Assembly (NCBI GenBank): GCA_023228245.1
Contig: JALOBN010000003.1
Span: 1 to 64,000 of the forward strand
DNA: 64,000 nt
Direction of reading: 5' to 3'
Source of the DNA: Candidatus Pacearchaeota archaeon
GTDB lineage: Archaea; Nanoarchaeota; Nanoarchaeia; Pacearchaeales; GW2011-AR1
Made by a program: the position numbers and the translations under genes. Shown here piece by piece: positions 52,073 to 60,770 of the stretch (position 1 is its first letter; every line of letters begins with the position of its first letter). The notes under the pieces are model-generated. The model saw only the letters and a program-made list of their open reading frames with translations. It was not told where the DNA came from and made no database searches.

Positions 52073-53185
52073 TTAGTTTTTAAAGTTTCTCATTACAACA
52101 ACGCTTCTCCCAATAAAAGAACTTTCACGAAATTCGTCAATCGGAAATCCTTTTTCTATCCCCAAACCAGTTTGCGACGATATTTTTTCAAAGTCGCACG
52201 AAAATCTTTTCTTTCCAGAAAAAACTAAAGGAGCTGTAAAAACAATTTTTCCATTAACGTCTTTTTTCAAATTATTAATAACGTCAATAATAAGTTTTTC
52301 AAATTCTCCGAGAATTTTTTTTGTTGTTTGTAGCGACGGAACTCTTCTTTGCAATTCTCCTAAATCAGGTTCAGTCGCGATTCCATTAACTTTTGAAATT
52401 TTAATTTTTGAAGAATCTCCGTTGATAAGTTTATAATTTGACTTATCAAATTTGAACCATTCAAGATTTTGTTTTGCTCCTTGAATTGCTTTTTTATCTA
52501 CGTCAATTCCGACAACTTTTATATTTTGCAAAAGTGCTTCCTGCAAAACAACACCAATTCCACAGAAGGGGTCAAGTAAAGTTTCGCCTTCTTCAACTTG
52601 TGAAAGATTTATCAAAATCTTCGCTAACCTAGGAGAAATAGAAAGTTCATGTCTTCGAACAGGTTTTTCCATATCTCGTTTTTCAATTTTTTCATAATCA
52701 CAAACTTCAGTTATCTTTCCAAAACAATTTCCAAAAACAAAAAACTGCACGTCAATTAAGTTAGATAAAACTTTCACAGCGTCGCTGCCGTCCTGAAGCT
52801 GAATTCTTCCTGTAATTTTCTTTTCAGTCGCTTTTATTTTTTCATCTTTGAATCTGTATTTCAAATAATTTCTAATTTCTTCAAAATCTTTTCCGCCAAA
52901 ATCAAAGACAACATAATTCAATTTATTGCCTTTTCCAAAATAAAGTTCTTGTTTGTCTAATTGCTTTGTAATTTCTTCAAACTTTCCTTCTGCAATTACT
53001 TCTCCGACAGAAATAACTCCGCCGAATTTATCTACGACGTTTTCAACTTTTTTCTCTGTCTCAACTAAAATTCCATTGCTAACTTTTGAAATTATTTTGA
53101 ATGAAATATTCGATTTTTCTAAAAAAGATTTTACTTCTTCAACAGACAAATCAACATTTCTTCCAAGGATAAAAACTTGTTTCAT
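52073..53185 (-). CDS. THUMP-type tRNA guanine N2-methyltransferase (Trm11/TrmG10-like)
   Basis: 370 residues. N-terminal THUMP-related RNA-binding half (about 1-165); then the SAM-binding motif LLDPFCGIGVVLQEAL and GIDVDKKAIQGAKQNL. The catalytic motif, normally DPPYG, reads TEPDLGE, as in some archaeal relatives. Likely modifies G10 of tRNA. Confidence 0.85.
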   Translation of the reverse strand: MKQVFILGRNVDLSVEEVKSFLEKSNISFKIISKVSNGILVETEKKVENVVDKFGGVISVGEVIAEGKFEEITKQLDKQELYFGKGNKLNYVVFDFGGKDFEEIRNYLKYRFKDEKIKATEKKITGRIQLQDGSDAVKVLSNLIDVQFFVFGNCFGKITEVCDYEKIEKRDMEKPVRRHELSISPRLAKILINLSQVEEGETLLDPFCGIGVVLQEALLQNIKVVGIDVDKKAIQGAKQNLEWFKFDKSNYKLINGDSSKIKISKVNGIATEPDLGELQRRVPSLQTTKKILGEFEKLIIDVINNLKKDVNGKIVFTAPLVFSGKKRFSCDFEKISSQTGLGIEKGFPIDEFRESSFIGRSVVVMRNFKN

Positions 53186-53264
53186 TCAAGTAATTCCTCC
53201 TTAGTTGATTGTAAAACGAAGTTTTCCATAATTAAATTAGAAATCTAGAGGTTAAAAAACTATT

Positions 53265-54827
53265 TTATTTTTTCTCTTCTTTTTTCAAAACTAATTCGCA
53301 TCTCTGATTATATTCAATAATATCATTGATTAAAATTGAAGCGTTCTTTCTTGCCTGATCAATTTTGTGTGAATCTGATTTTCCTTTTTTGAATTCAGAA
53401 CGTGCATGAACAATATCTTTCAAAATTCTAAGATGTTGCGGAGCAAACTTTGCTTTCTTTACTAATTTATTTTCAAATTCTTCAATAAGCACATCCTGAG
53501 ATTTATTACCCAACATCGCTTTCAAAAGTGTGAAAACATCTTTGTAAATTTCTTCAATAGTTTTTTCCTGACTTCTCTTTTCAATTTGTTCTCTAAGTTC
53601 TTTCAATCTTTTCAAATAATCTTCAGTATCTTTTACTAATTTATCAACTTTAACTCCAGAAATTTCTTTAATTTCCTCGTGCTCATAACCTCTCCAAATA
53701 TCAACAACACTTTGCAAAAAATCTAAATATTTTTTCTCAATCATTTTAGTATCATAAAATTCTCTCTTGAAATCTCTAGTCAATTCTTTCTTTGCGTTGG
53801 GTGGCGGGCAACCGTTCAACATTAACAAAGCTTGTGCGGGCGTCGTAACTCCCCAGAAAATTTCATTAACAACAATATCAAGCAAACCAGACTTGACTCT
53901 CTTAACGGTCTTATCTCCCATCGACATAAACATATCAATCGCTTCAGGTGAAGGTTTCAATTTTCCCATTCGCAGCAAAGATTTCCATGGCATGAAAGTA
54001 TGCCTGTCATAAATTGGAATTCCATCTCTAATAAAAGTAAAAATTACAGGATGAGCATCTTTAACAGATTCCCAGAAATCAGTAAGCAAATAAATCTGCG
54101 GTGACAATTTATTTTTAACACCAGCAATATTCGAAGCCTCTGCAACGTACTGATAAATAATCGAACGCAATCTTTCTTTTAATTCCAAACGCGGCATTTT
54201 CTTAACGTCTGTATCATTAATAATTACAAAAACATCAACATCAGAAGTTGGAACAGCTTCTCCTCTTACAAGACTTCCGCCAATAACATAACTTACAACA
54301 TACTTTTCAAATTTCTGGAGAACAAGTGATTTGTGAATTTCTGCAACTCGCAAAGCTCCAAGAATTCCTGTATCGTGCAAAGGATAAGACATTGCAACTG
54401 CTTGTGCCAATTCAAATTTGCTATCAAGACAAAGTTCCCATAAATCCATAGGCGTCTTCAAATGCAACCAAATTTTCTGTTCCATTCCTTCAAGTTGTTT
54501 AACAATTTCTTCTTTAATTTTCGGAGTTTCCTTAAATTTGTCTTCTGGAACAATAACAAAAAGATGGGTGTATTTCTCAGTTTCTTTTGGAACTTCCTCT
54601 TCCTCAATAAATAATTTTATCGACGCTGGAGGTAAAATTCCAATCATTTGGGTGAAAGGATATTTTTTCAAAATAAAACTTTTAATTTTTTCAAACTCTT
54701 TTTTCGTCTTATCAATATCTTTTTTAACTGGTGCTTCAGGAATTAAATTTTTTTTATCAGAATATTTGTTGTCAAGATTCATTTCAGGAATATCATTCTC
54801 GTCACGTTCCTTATCCTTAGTCATCAA
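53265..54827 (-). CDS. Nucleotidyltransferase-domain protein, long form
   Basis: 520 residues. The MNT signature is VIGGSLVRGEAVPTSDVDVFVI near residue 190. An N-terminal domain (about 40-170) looks like a degenerate copy of the same fold. C-terminal helical region (SMGDKTVKRVKSGLLDIVV, then LLMLNGCPPPNAK) matches the protein at 49351-50205 in plan. Paralogues. Role unknown. Confidence 0.8.
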   Translation of the reverse strand: MMTKDKERDENDIPEMNLDNKYSDKKNLIPEAPVKKDIDKTKKEFEKIKSFILKKYPFTQMIGILPPASIKLFIEEEEVPKETEKYTHLFVIVPEDKFKETPKIKEEIVKQLEGMEQKIWLHLKTPMDLWELCLDSKFELAQAVAMSYPLHDTGILGALRVAEIHKSLVLQKFEKYVVSYVIGGSLVRGEAVPTSDVDVFVIINDTDVKKMPRLELKERLRSIIYQYVAEASNIAGVKNKLSPQIYLLTDFWESVKDAHPVIFTFIRDGIPIYDRHTFMPWKSLLRMGKLKPSPEAIDMFMSMGDKTVKRVKSGLLDIVVNEIFWGVTTPAQALLMLNGCPPPNAKKELTRDFKREFYDTKMIEKKYLDFLQSVVDIWRGYEHEEIKEISGVKVDKLVKDTEDYLKRLKELREQIEKRSQEKTIEEIYKDVFTLLKAMLGNKSQDVLIEEFENKLVKKAKFAPQHLRILKDIVHARSEFKKGKSDSHKIDQARKNASILINDIIEYNQRCELVLKKEEKK

Positions 54828-54903
54828 TAAAAAAAATCTGGCAAATATATAAACGTTGCGAAACAGAAAATTTAAAAGACAAAACAGCGTTATAAAAAAA
54901 GAG

Positions 54904-55842
54904 ATGATAATCGATTTAATTTTATGCCTTGTATTTTTATTCGTTTTAATTAAAAGTTCAAATTACGCAATAAAATATTCGTCTCAGCTTGCAAAAAAAC
55001 TTCACCTATCTCAATTCGTCGTAAGTTTTTTTATCATCGCAATTATTTCCGCACTCCCAGAATCAACAATCGCAATTATTTCTGCAATTAATGGAGAACC
55101 AAGTTTAGGGGTAGGAACTTTGCTTGGTGGAAACATTACAGATTTAACTCTAGTATTCGGACTTGTTGCTTTAATTTCTTCAAGTGGAATAAAAGTAGAA
55201 AGTAAAATTCTGCGAAATAATCTTTTATATTTAATTATGCTTTTTGTTCCAATTGTCCTAGGCATCGACGGAAAATTCTCAAGAATTGACGGGGCGATAT
55301 TAATTGCTTTAGGGATAATATTTTTTATAAGAATTTATAAGAACAGCACAAAATTCAGAAAAAAATTCCGTCATCCAAATAACGTGCACTTTGCGAAAAG
55401 TCTTTTCTTTTTACTGATAAGTTTAAGTTTAATTTTAGTCAGTGCGTATTTCACAGTAGAGTTTGCAACAAATTTCGCTAAAGAAATCGGCGTGCCATTG
55501 GTAATTATAGGAATTACAATAATTGCATTCGGAACTTGTCTGCCTGAATTAATAATTTCAATAAAATCAATAAAAGCAAACACAGACGAAATCGCCCTCG
55601 GAGATTTGTTAGGAACAGTAATGACTGACGCAACAATAGTTATGGGAATCGTCGCGCTGATTTCTCCTTTCAATTACGACTTTTCAGGATTTTTTATGAC
55701 TGGCGTAACAAGATTTATCGCAGGAATTTTCGTTATCGTATTTATGAAAACAGGCAAATCAATAAATAAAATCGAGGGCATCTTCCTAATTTTATTCTAC
55801 ATTTTATTTATCTTTATAGAAATTATGTTAAGTTATATCTAA
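54904..55842 (+). CDS. Sodium/calcium exchanger family protein (YrbG-like)
   Basis: 312 residues, about ten membrane helices in two inverted repeats. ATG 54904 was chosen; the upstream frame starts only with TTG. First alpha repeat ISALPESTIAIISAI...GTLLGGNITD, second FGTCLPELIISIKSI...GDLLGTVMTD. The second repeat lacks the Asn of the usual GSN. Ion specificity uncertain. Confidence 0.85.
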   Translation: MIIDLILCLVFLFVLIKSSNYAIKYSSQLAKKLHLSQFVVSFFIIAIISALPESTIAIISAINGEPSLGVGTLLGGNITDLTLVFGLVALISSSGIKVESKILRNNLLYLIMLFVPIVLGIDGKFSRIDGAILIALGIIFFIRIYKNSTKFRKKFRHPNNVHFAKSLFFLLISLSLILVSAYFTVEFATNFAKEIGVPLVIIGITIIAFGTCLPELIISIKSIKANTDEIALGDLLGTVMTDATIVMGIVALISPFNYDFSGFFMTGVTRFIAGIFVIVFMKTGKSINKIEGIFLILFYILFIFIEIMLSYI

Positions 55843-55880
55843 CCCAAATCTTATAAATGCTGATTTTCTAAAATAATCAA

Positions 55881-55951
55881 GGTCCATTAGTCTATCGGTA
55901 GAACACCTCGTTTACACCGAGGAAGGAGAGGTCCGACTCCTCTATGGACCA
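55881..55951 (+). tRNA. tRNA-Val(TAC)
   Basis: Acceptor GGTCCAT/ATGGACC, discriminator A. Anticodon stem CCTCG/CGAGG with loop TTTACAC, anticodon TAC. T-arm AGAGG-TCCGACT-CCTCT: base 55 is C rather than T. No intron. Confidence 0.93.
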
Positions 55952-56007
55952 TTGTAAAACAAAGGAACATAATACAAGAATTTCCTGTTCTTGCTTTATG
56001 GACCATT
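55943..56007 (+). repeat. Mini hairpin insertion C at the tRNA-Val 3' end
   Basis: The repeat tatggaccatt lies at 55943-55953 (the tRNA 3' end) and 55997-56007. The 43-bp insert ends in acaagaatttcctgttcttg, a 6-bp-stem hairpin with loop tttcctg. Period 54 bp, as in nrdG. Confidence 0.75.
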
Positions 56008-56016
56008 ATTTTTAAA

Positions 56017-56757
56017 ATGTTTATAGACGCACACTCGCATATTGATTTGTTGGATGATTACAAAACAGCAATCAAAAATGCAGACAAAGAAAAAGTAAAA
56101 ATCGTAACCTGTGGAATTGATATTTCTTCAAACAGGAAAGTTCTTAAAATAAAAAAAGAAAATCTTGAAGTTCAGATTTGCCTTGGAATTTATCCATCTG
56201 ATGCACTGAAACTTTCTGAAAAAGAATTTGATTCTGAAATTGAATTCATAAAAAAGAACAAAGATAAAATTGTTGCGATTGGCGAAGTTGGTTTGGACTT
56301 GAAAGAAAATTCCCCAGAAACTTTGGAAAAACAAAAAGATAATCTTTCAAAATTTGTCCAACTTGCAAAAGAACTGAATAAACCGATTATTATTCACTCA
56401 AGAAAAGCAGAAGCCGAATGCATTGAATTTCTTGAAGAATTAGATTATAAAAAAATTGTAATGCATTGTTTCTCAGGAAATTTTAAACTCGTAAGAAAAA
56501 TTATTGAAAATAATTGGATGTTAACAATTCCAACAAGCGTGAAGAATTCAGAACAATTTCAGAAAGTTATCGAGATAACTCCGATTGAAAATTTATTTTG
56601 CGAAACAGATTCTCCATTTTTGCATCCTGATAAAAAATTTCCAAACGAACCAGCGAATGTTATTGAATCTTACAAGAAAATTTCAGAAATAAAGAACCTT
56701 CCTTTGAAAGAAGTTGAAAAAATTCTCGAAAAGAATTATGCTAATTTTTTTAAATGA
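56017..56757 (+). CDS. tatD: TatD-family metal-dependent hydrolase
   Basis: 246 residues. FIDAHSHIDLL gives the first metal His pair; GEVGLDL the Glu; IIIHSRKAEAE, MHCFSG and CETDSPFL the rest. DNase or RNA exonuclease of the TIM-barrel amidohydrolase class. Lies between two tRNA genes. Confidence 0.92.
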   Translation: MFIDAHSHIDLLDDYKTAIKNADKEKVKIVTCGIDISSNRKVLKIKKENLEVQICLGIYPSDALKLSEKEFDSEIEFIKKNKDKIVAIGEVGLDLKENSPETLEKQKDNLSKFVQLAKELNKPIIIHSRKAEAECIEFLEELDYKKIVMHCFSGNFKLVRKIIENNWMLTIPTSVKNSEQFQKVIEITPIENLFCETDSPFLHPDKKFPNEPANVIESYKKISEIKNLPLKEVEKILEKNYANFFK

Positions 56758-56777
56758 TGAATTTATCATTAATATAA

Positions 56778-56848
56778 GCGCTGGTAGTTAAGCGGTAGAA
56801 TATCTCGTTGCCAACGAGGTGACCCGAGTCCGACTCTCGGCCAGCGCA
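56778..56848 (+). tRNA. tRNA-Gly(GCC)
   Basis: Acceptor GCGCTGG/CCAGCGC, discriminator A. Anticodon stem TCTCG/CGAGG with loop TTGCCAA. T-arm CCGAG-TCCGACT-CTCGG with the same T-loop variant as tRNA-Val. Confidence 0.93.
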
Positions 56849-57082
56849 TTTATCGGACGAGGGAACCGAGTCGACTCCGAGCGATTTCACGAGTGCCCGT
56901 TATTGTTCATTGCTCGAGAGAAGTCGAGAGTAGAGAATTTTTGCGAGTGCAAGAAATTTAGTTTTCTTTTACAGTGTAGCTTTTCTTTCATTAGGATTTA
57001 TACGAATGAGGGTGAATGAAATGAACCCTTTCTAAAAGAAAAACCCAATCATTATAAAGACAATTTCTTAATTATTTAAGAG
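56849..57082. other. Spacer with decayed copies of the tRNA-Gly T-arm
   Basis: ccgagtcgactccgagcg (about 56869-56886) resembles the T-arm and 3' end of tRNA-Gly in shortened form; tcgagagaagtcgagag follows. Further on are gggtgaatgaaatgaaccc and ttctaaaagaaa inverted repeats. No gene seen. Confidence 0.4.
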
Positions 57083-57940
57083 ATGATAGCACAAACAATC
57101 CCATTTCTTGGTTCACTTGCATTAGCCAGCGGAACAGTTCTTGAAAGATACATTTTGAAAAAGAAAAAACTCGGAATTAAATTATACCAAACTGTAAGTT
57201 TTTTTGCAATTAGCCTGATAACAATTCCATTTTTATTTTTCTTCTGGAAGATGAACGCACAAGCGTTTGAGTTAAAAAATGTTTTAATTTTTCTCTCAGT
57301 AATTGCATCTGCAATAACTGCAAATCTTTTTGTTTTCTATTCGCTGAAATGGGAAAAAGTCACGAATCTCGAACCTGCAAGAATACTCGAACCTATGTTC
57401 ACGATTTTGCTTGCATTAATTTTTAGTTTATTTATCAGCGGATTTTCAGACCCGAATCCAAAGATTTTGATTCCAGCATTAATTGCTTCTGTCGCATTGG
57501 TTTTCCCTTTCATAAAAAAAGAAAGAATATGCATAAACAAATATTTCGTCGCTGCAATTTTAGGAAGTTTCTTCTTCGGACTTGAACTAATTTTATCAAA
57601 TCTTATTCTTAATTTCTATTCACCGATAACTTTCTATTTTTTCAGATGCCTGTCAATTTTTATAATCAGCCTTGTAGTTTTCCATCCTAAAACAAAAGCA
57701 ATGGACAAAAAATCATTGTTATTGACTTTCATAACTGCAGCAGTTTGGGTTGTTTACAGAGTTGCAATTTATTTTGGTTACCAAAATTATGGGGTGATTT
57801 TCACGACGCTGGTAATAATGCTCGGCCCTATTTTCATTTACATTTTAGCAAATAGATTCCTTAAAGAAAAATTAAACTGGAGAAATATAGTTTCATCATT
57901 AGTAATAATTGCTTGTGTAATTTACGCTACAATCTTCTAA
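57083..57940 (+). CDS. EamA/DMT-type membrane transporter
   Basis: 285 residues, ten membrane helices in two halves. WEKVTNLEPARILEPMFTILLAL in helix 4 and ILANRFLKEKLNWRNIVSSLVII at the end are typical of the drug/metabolite family. Substrate unknown. Confidence 0.82.
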   Translation: MIAQTIPFLGSLALASGTVLERYILKKKKLGIKLYQTVSFFAISLITIPFLFFFWKMNAQAFELKNVLIFLSVIASAITANLFVFYSLKWEKVTNLEPARILEPMFTILLALIFSLFISGFSDPNPKILIPALIASVALVFPFIKKERICINKYFVAAILGSFFFGLELILSNLILNFYSPITFYFFRCLSIFIISLVVFHPKTKAMDKKSLLLTFITAAVWVVYRVAIYFGYQNYGVIFTTLVIMLGPIFIYILANRFLKEKLNWRNIVSSLVIIACVIYATIF

Positions 57941-58004
57941 ACATTTGTTACTATAAAATAGCAACAATAGAAATATTTATAAACTTCTTTTTTGTGAAAA
58001 CTTT

Positions 58005-59093
58005 ATGACAGCAAAAAATTTGGTAAAAGCAATCATTCTCGGAACAGCATTAGCTCTCGGTGGAAATGTTTATACACAGACGAAAAATCCAGAAGTTATC
58101 GCAACTTTTGAGTACACAAGTCACAGACCTGAAAAAGAATACAACGGAAAAACTTACCAATATAATATTCTAAGCGATGGAACAATTTGTCAAGCAGACA
58201 AGCCAAATGTAAAATTTGCTCAAACATGGTTTTACGATGTTGATGGAGACGACAAATTCACAGAAGTAGATTTAACAGCACACAAAGAAGGTAAATTAGT
58301 TTATATGCACCCAGATTTTAACAAGAAAGCAAATATTGAAACAAAAAAAATTCTTGAAAATATGGTTCAAAAAATGAAAGTTGAATCAAACAATTACACA
58401 AATTCATTCACAGACGCAGAAAAAGATTACAACAGCAACGGAAAAACAGATTCATTAGAAAATCAACCAAGTAGGGAAATTAGTGAAGGAATAAGGGGAT
58501 ATTATTCACAAAAAGATTTGGGATTAAAAGAAAATAATTACAAAACAAAATTAGATGAATCAATTATTTCAAAAGAAAAAGTAAAACCAGTTTGGAGTTT
58601 AATCGTCGGAGCAAATGTTAACTCTGATTTTGATAAATATGGATTAAGTTTAGGAGCAAGAGTAAATCCATTCAAAAATGAAAAAATTGGATTAGGATTA
58701 ACTGCCGATGTTGGTTTCGGATTAGATAAAGAAATTGATTCACAAAGAATCTCATTATCAAGAGGAAAAGAATTTGTAGGAAAAATCAATGAAATTGACA
58801 ATCGTTCATTCGGACTTTCAGCAGAAATGCAATTATATAATTTTATCGTCGGTGGAGGATTTGATTATTCAAAACACATTTCAGAAACTAATGAAAAAGT
58901 AATCAAAGGCGAAGAAGTTTTAGAGTCAAATACAAATTCAGTTTCAGAAGGAAAAGTTTACGGCAAAGGATATATCGGATTAGAATTCCAGCCAACAGAA
59001 AAATTCGGAGTTGGAGCAACAGTCGGTTATCACGGAAGAGACGGATTAAACATCGGAATTAGAACCAAACTAAAATTAAACAAGAGAAGATAA
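58005..59093 (+). CDS. Secreted protein with outer-membrane-like beta-barrel domain
   Basis: 362 residues. Signal peptide of about 25 residues (VKAIILGTALALGGNVYT). A Ca-binding-like DVDGDDKFTEVDL lies near residue 75. From about 195 onward alternating beta strands appear: WSLIVGANVNS, YGLSLGARVNPF, IGLGLTADVGFGL, FGLSAEMQLYNFIVGGGFDY, GYIGLEF, FGVGATVGYHG, GLNIGIRTKLKL. That is the pattern of a beta-barrel of the outer-membrane type. Sits 1 bp before the surface protein gene. Family unknown. Confidence 0.65.
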   Translation: MTAKNLVKAIILGTALALGGNVYTQTKNPEVIATFEYTSHRPEKEYNGKTYQYNILSDGTICQADKPNVKFAQTWFYDVDGDDKFTEVDLTAHKEGKLVYMHPDFNKKANIETKKILENMVQKMKVESNNYTNSFTDAEKDYNSNGKTDSLENQPSREISEGIRGYYSQKDLGLKENNYKTKLDESIISKEKVKPVWSLIVGANVNSDFDKYGLSLGARVNPFKNEKIGLGLTADVGFGLDKEIDSQRISLSRGKEFVGKINEIDNRSFGLSAEMQLYNFIVGGGFDYSKHISETNEKVIKGEEVLESNTNSVSEGKVYGKGYIGLEFQPTEKFGVGATVGYHGRDGLNIGIRTKLKLNKRR

Positions 59094-59094
59094 A

Positions 59095-60558
59095 ATGAAA
59101 TCAAAAATTTTATTCTCAATAATTTTCTTAACATTCTTGATTAGTTCAGTTTTTGCAGTAACTATTGATGTAGATTACGCAGATTTTTCAACTTTAAAGA
59201 CAATAACTAACGGACAAAGTATTGATGTTTATGTCGACGGCGGTTCAATGAATCCATCAACATTAATAACAGTAAAAATAAATTCAAAGACAATTTATCA
59301 GGAAAATGTTTCTAGCACAGGAATTTCAAAAGTTTACACAATAACCCCTTCAATGTATGCTAATTCTGTTGGAACTTACACAATAACTGTAACAGCAACA
59401 GATGGTCTAAACACAGACAGCGGAGAAGTAACGTTAACAGTAAAATCTTCTTCTGGCGGAGGAGATGATGACGATGAAAACAACGCACCAGTTCTTGCTT
59501 CAATAGGAAATAAAAATGTTAATGAAAGTCAATTATTACAATTTAAAATTTCAGCAACAGACAAAGATAACGATTCATTATCTTTTATAGCGTCTGGACT
59601 TCCAAGCGGAGCTTCATTCAACGAAAACACAAAAACATTTTCCTGGACACCAACTTCTTCACAAGTTGGTTCTTATTTTGTAGTATTCACGGTTTCCGAC
59701 GGAGATAAAACAGATTATGAACAAATAAAAATTACAGTAAAAGATATTAATTCTGATTCAGTCCCACCAGTAATTACTCTTTTAGGAAATGGTTCAATAA
59801 CAGTTGAACAAGGAAGCACTTATACCGACGCTGGAGCAACAGCAACAGATAATGTCGACGGAAATTTAACATCAAAAATTAGAACATCAAATCCAGTTAA
59901 CCCAAATGTTTTAGGAACTTACACAGTTACATACACAGTTTCAGATTTAGCAGGAAACACAGACACAGAAACAAGAACAGTAAATGTAATAAATTCAACA
60001 ATTCCAGACACAACTTCACCTTCAGTTGAAATAACCTCCCCTACAAATAAAACATATTATTACAAATCTAAAAAACCAATGGACTTCGCATTTACAATCA
60101 GCGACGCTAATTTACAAAGTTGCTGGTATAATTTAAACGACGAAGCAAACGTTTCATTTTCATGTTCATTAGATGAATTAGAAAATATAAATGTAAAAAC
60201 AGGAGAAAATAATTTAACAATTTACGCAAACGACTCTGCAGGAAACATCGGTTCAGATTCAGTAACATTTAATTATAAAAAGAAAAGCAGCAGTTCTGGT
60301 GGAAGCGGTAGCGGAAGTTCAACAACAATAATCTCACCAATAATAGACACAGCAACTTCAACAGGAAACGTTGTAATTCCAATAACACAAACAATAGAAG
60401 AAAAAGAAAATTACCTTCCACTTTATTGTTTTATGATTGCAACAACAAGTTTAGGTATAATTATTTTATCAATAATCTTATCTAGAAAGTTAAAAGAAAT
60501 AAAAAAGAATAAAAATTTAATTAATAAAAATAAAATTCAGGAACAACCTCACTACTAA
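59095..60558 (+). CDS. Cell-surface protein with Ig-like and DUF5011 repeats
   Basis: 487 residues. Signal peptide, then beta domains: an acidic DDDDEN linker, a putative Ig domain (LASIGNKNVNESQLL...), a DUF5011 domain (VPPVITLLGNGSITVEQG...GTYTVTYTVSDLAGN), and a last fold ending FNYKKK. Ser/Gly linker and a C-terminal membrane helix with a basic tail. Adhesion or envelope role predicted. Confidence 0.85.
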   Translation: MKSKILFSIIFLTFLISSVFAVTIDVDYADFSTLKTITNGQSIDVYVDGGSMNPSTLITVKINSKTIYQENVSSTGISKVYTITPSMYANSVGTYTITVTATDGLNTDSGEVTLTVKSSSGGGDDDDENNAPVLASIGNKNVNESQLLQFKISATDKDNDSLSFIASGLPSGASFNENTKTFSWTPTSSQVGSYFVVFTVSDGDKTDYEQIKITVKDINSDSVPPVITLLGNGSITVEQGSTYTDAGATATDNVDGNLTSKIRTSNPVNPNVLGTYTVTYTVSDLAGNTDTETRTVNVINSTIPDTTSPSVEITSPTNKTYYYKSKKPMDFAFTISDANLQSCWYNLNDEANVSFSCSLDELENINVKTGENNLTIYANDSAGNIGSDSVTFNYKKKSSSSGGSGSGSSTTIISPIIDTATSTGNVVIPITQTIEEKENYLPLYCFMIATTSLGIIILSIILSRKLKEIKKNKNLINKNKIQEQPHY

Positions 60559-60560
60559 AA

Positions 60561-60755
60561 ATGGAAAACGAACAATACCCATCTGAACAAAAGATTCAAA
60601 CAAATTATACGCTAGGGAATGTTAAACCAAATTTTAAAGAAGAATATCTGCAAATCAGTGGAACAACTGACCAAGTTGCGGCATATATGAACGCATTAGA
60701 ATCTCAAGGAATTAATCTTGACGAAGACGAAGTCAGAAGAATTTTAGGAAATTAA
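60561..60755 (+). CDS. Small protein, unknown
   Basis: 64 residues, soluble. Ends in ESQGINLDEDEVRRILGN. No family recognised. Two bases after the surface protein gene, so part of its operon. Confidence 0.55.
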   Translation: MENEQYPSEQKIQTNYTLGNVKPNFKEEYLQISGTTDQVAAYMNALESQGINLDEDEVRRILGN

Positions 60756-60770
60756 ATTTATTAAACTAAA

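Noticed and set aside
55943..56007. Phage or plasmid attachment site at tRNA-Val
   Set aside because: Only 54 bp between repeats, no integrase anywhere in the window.
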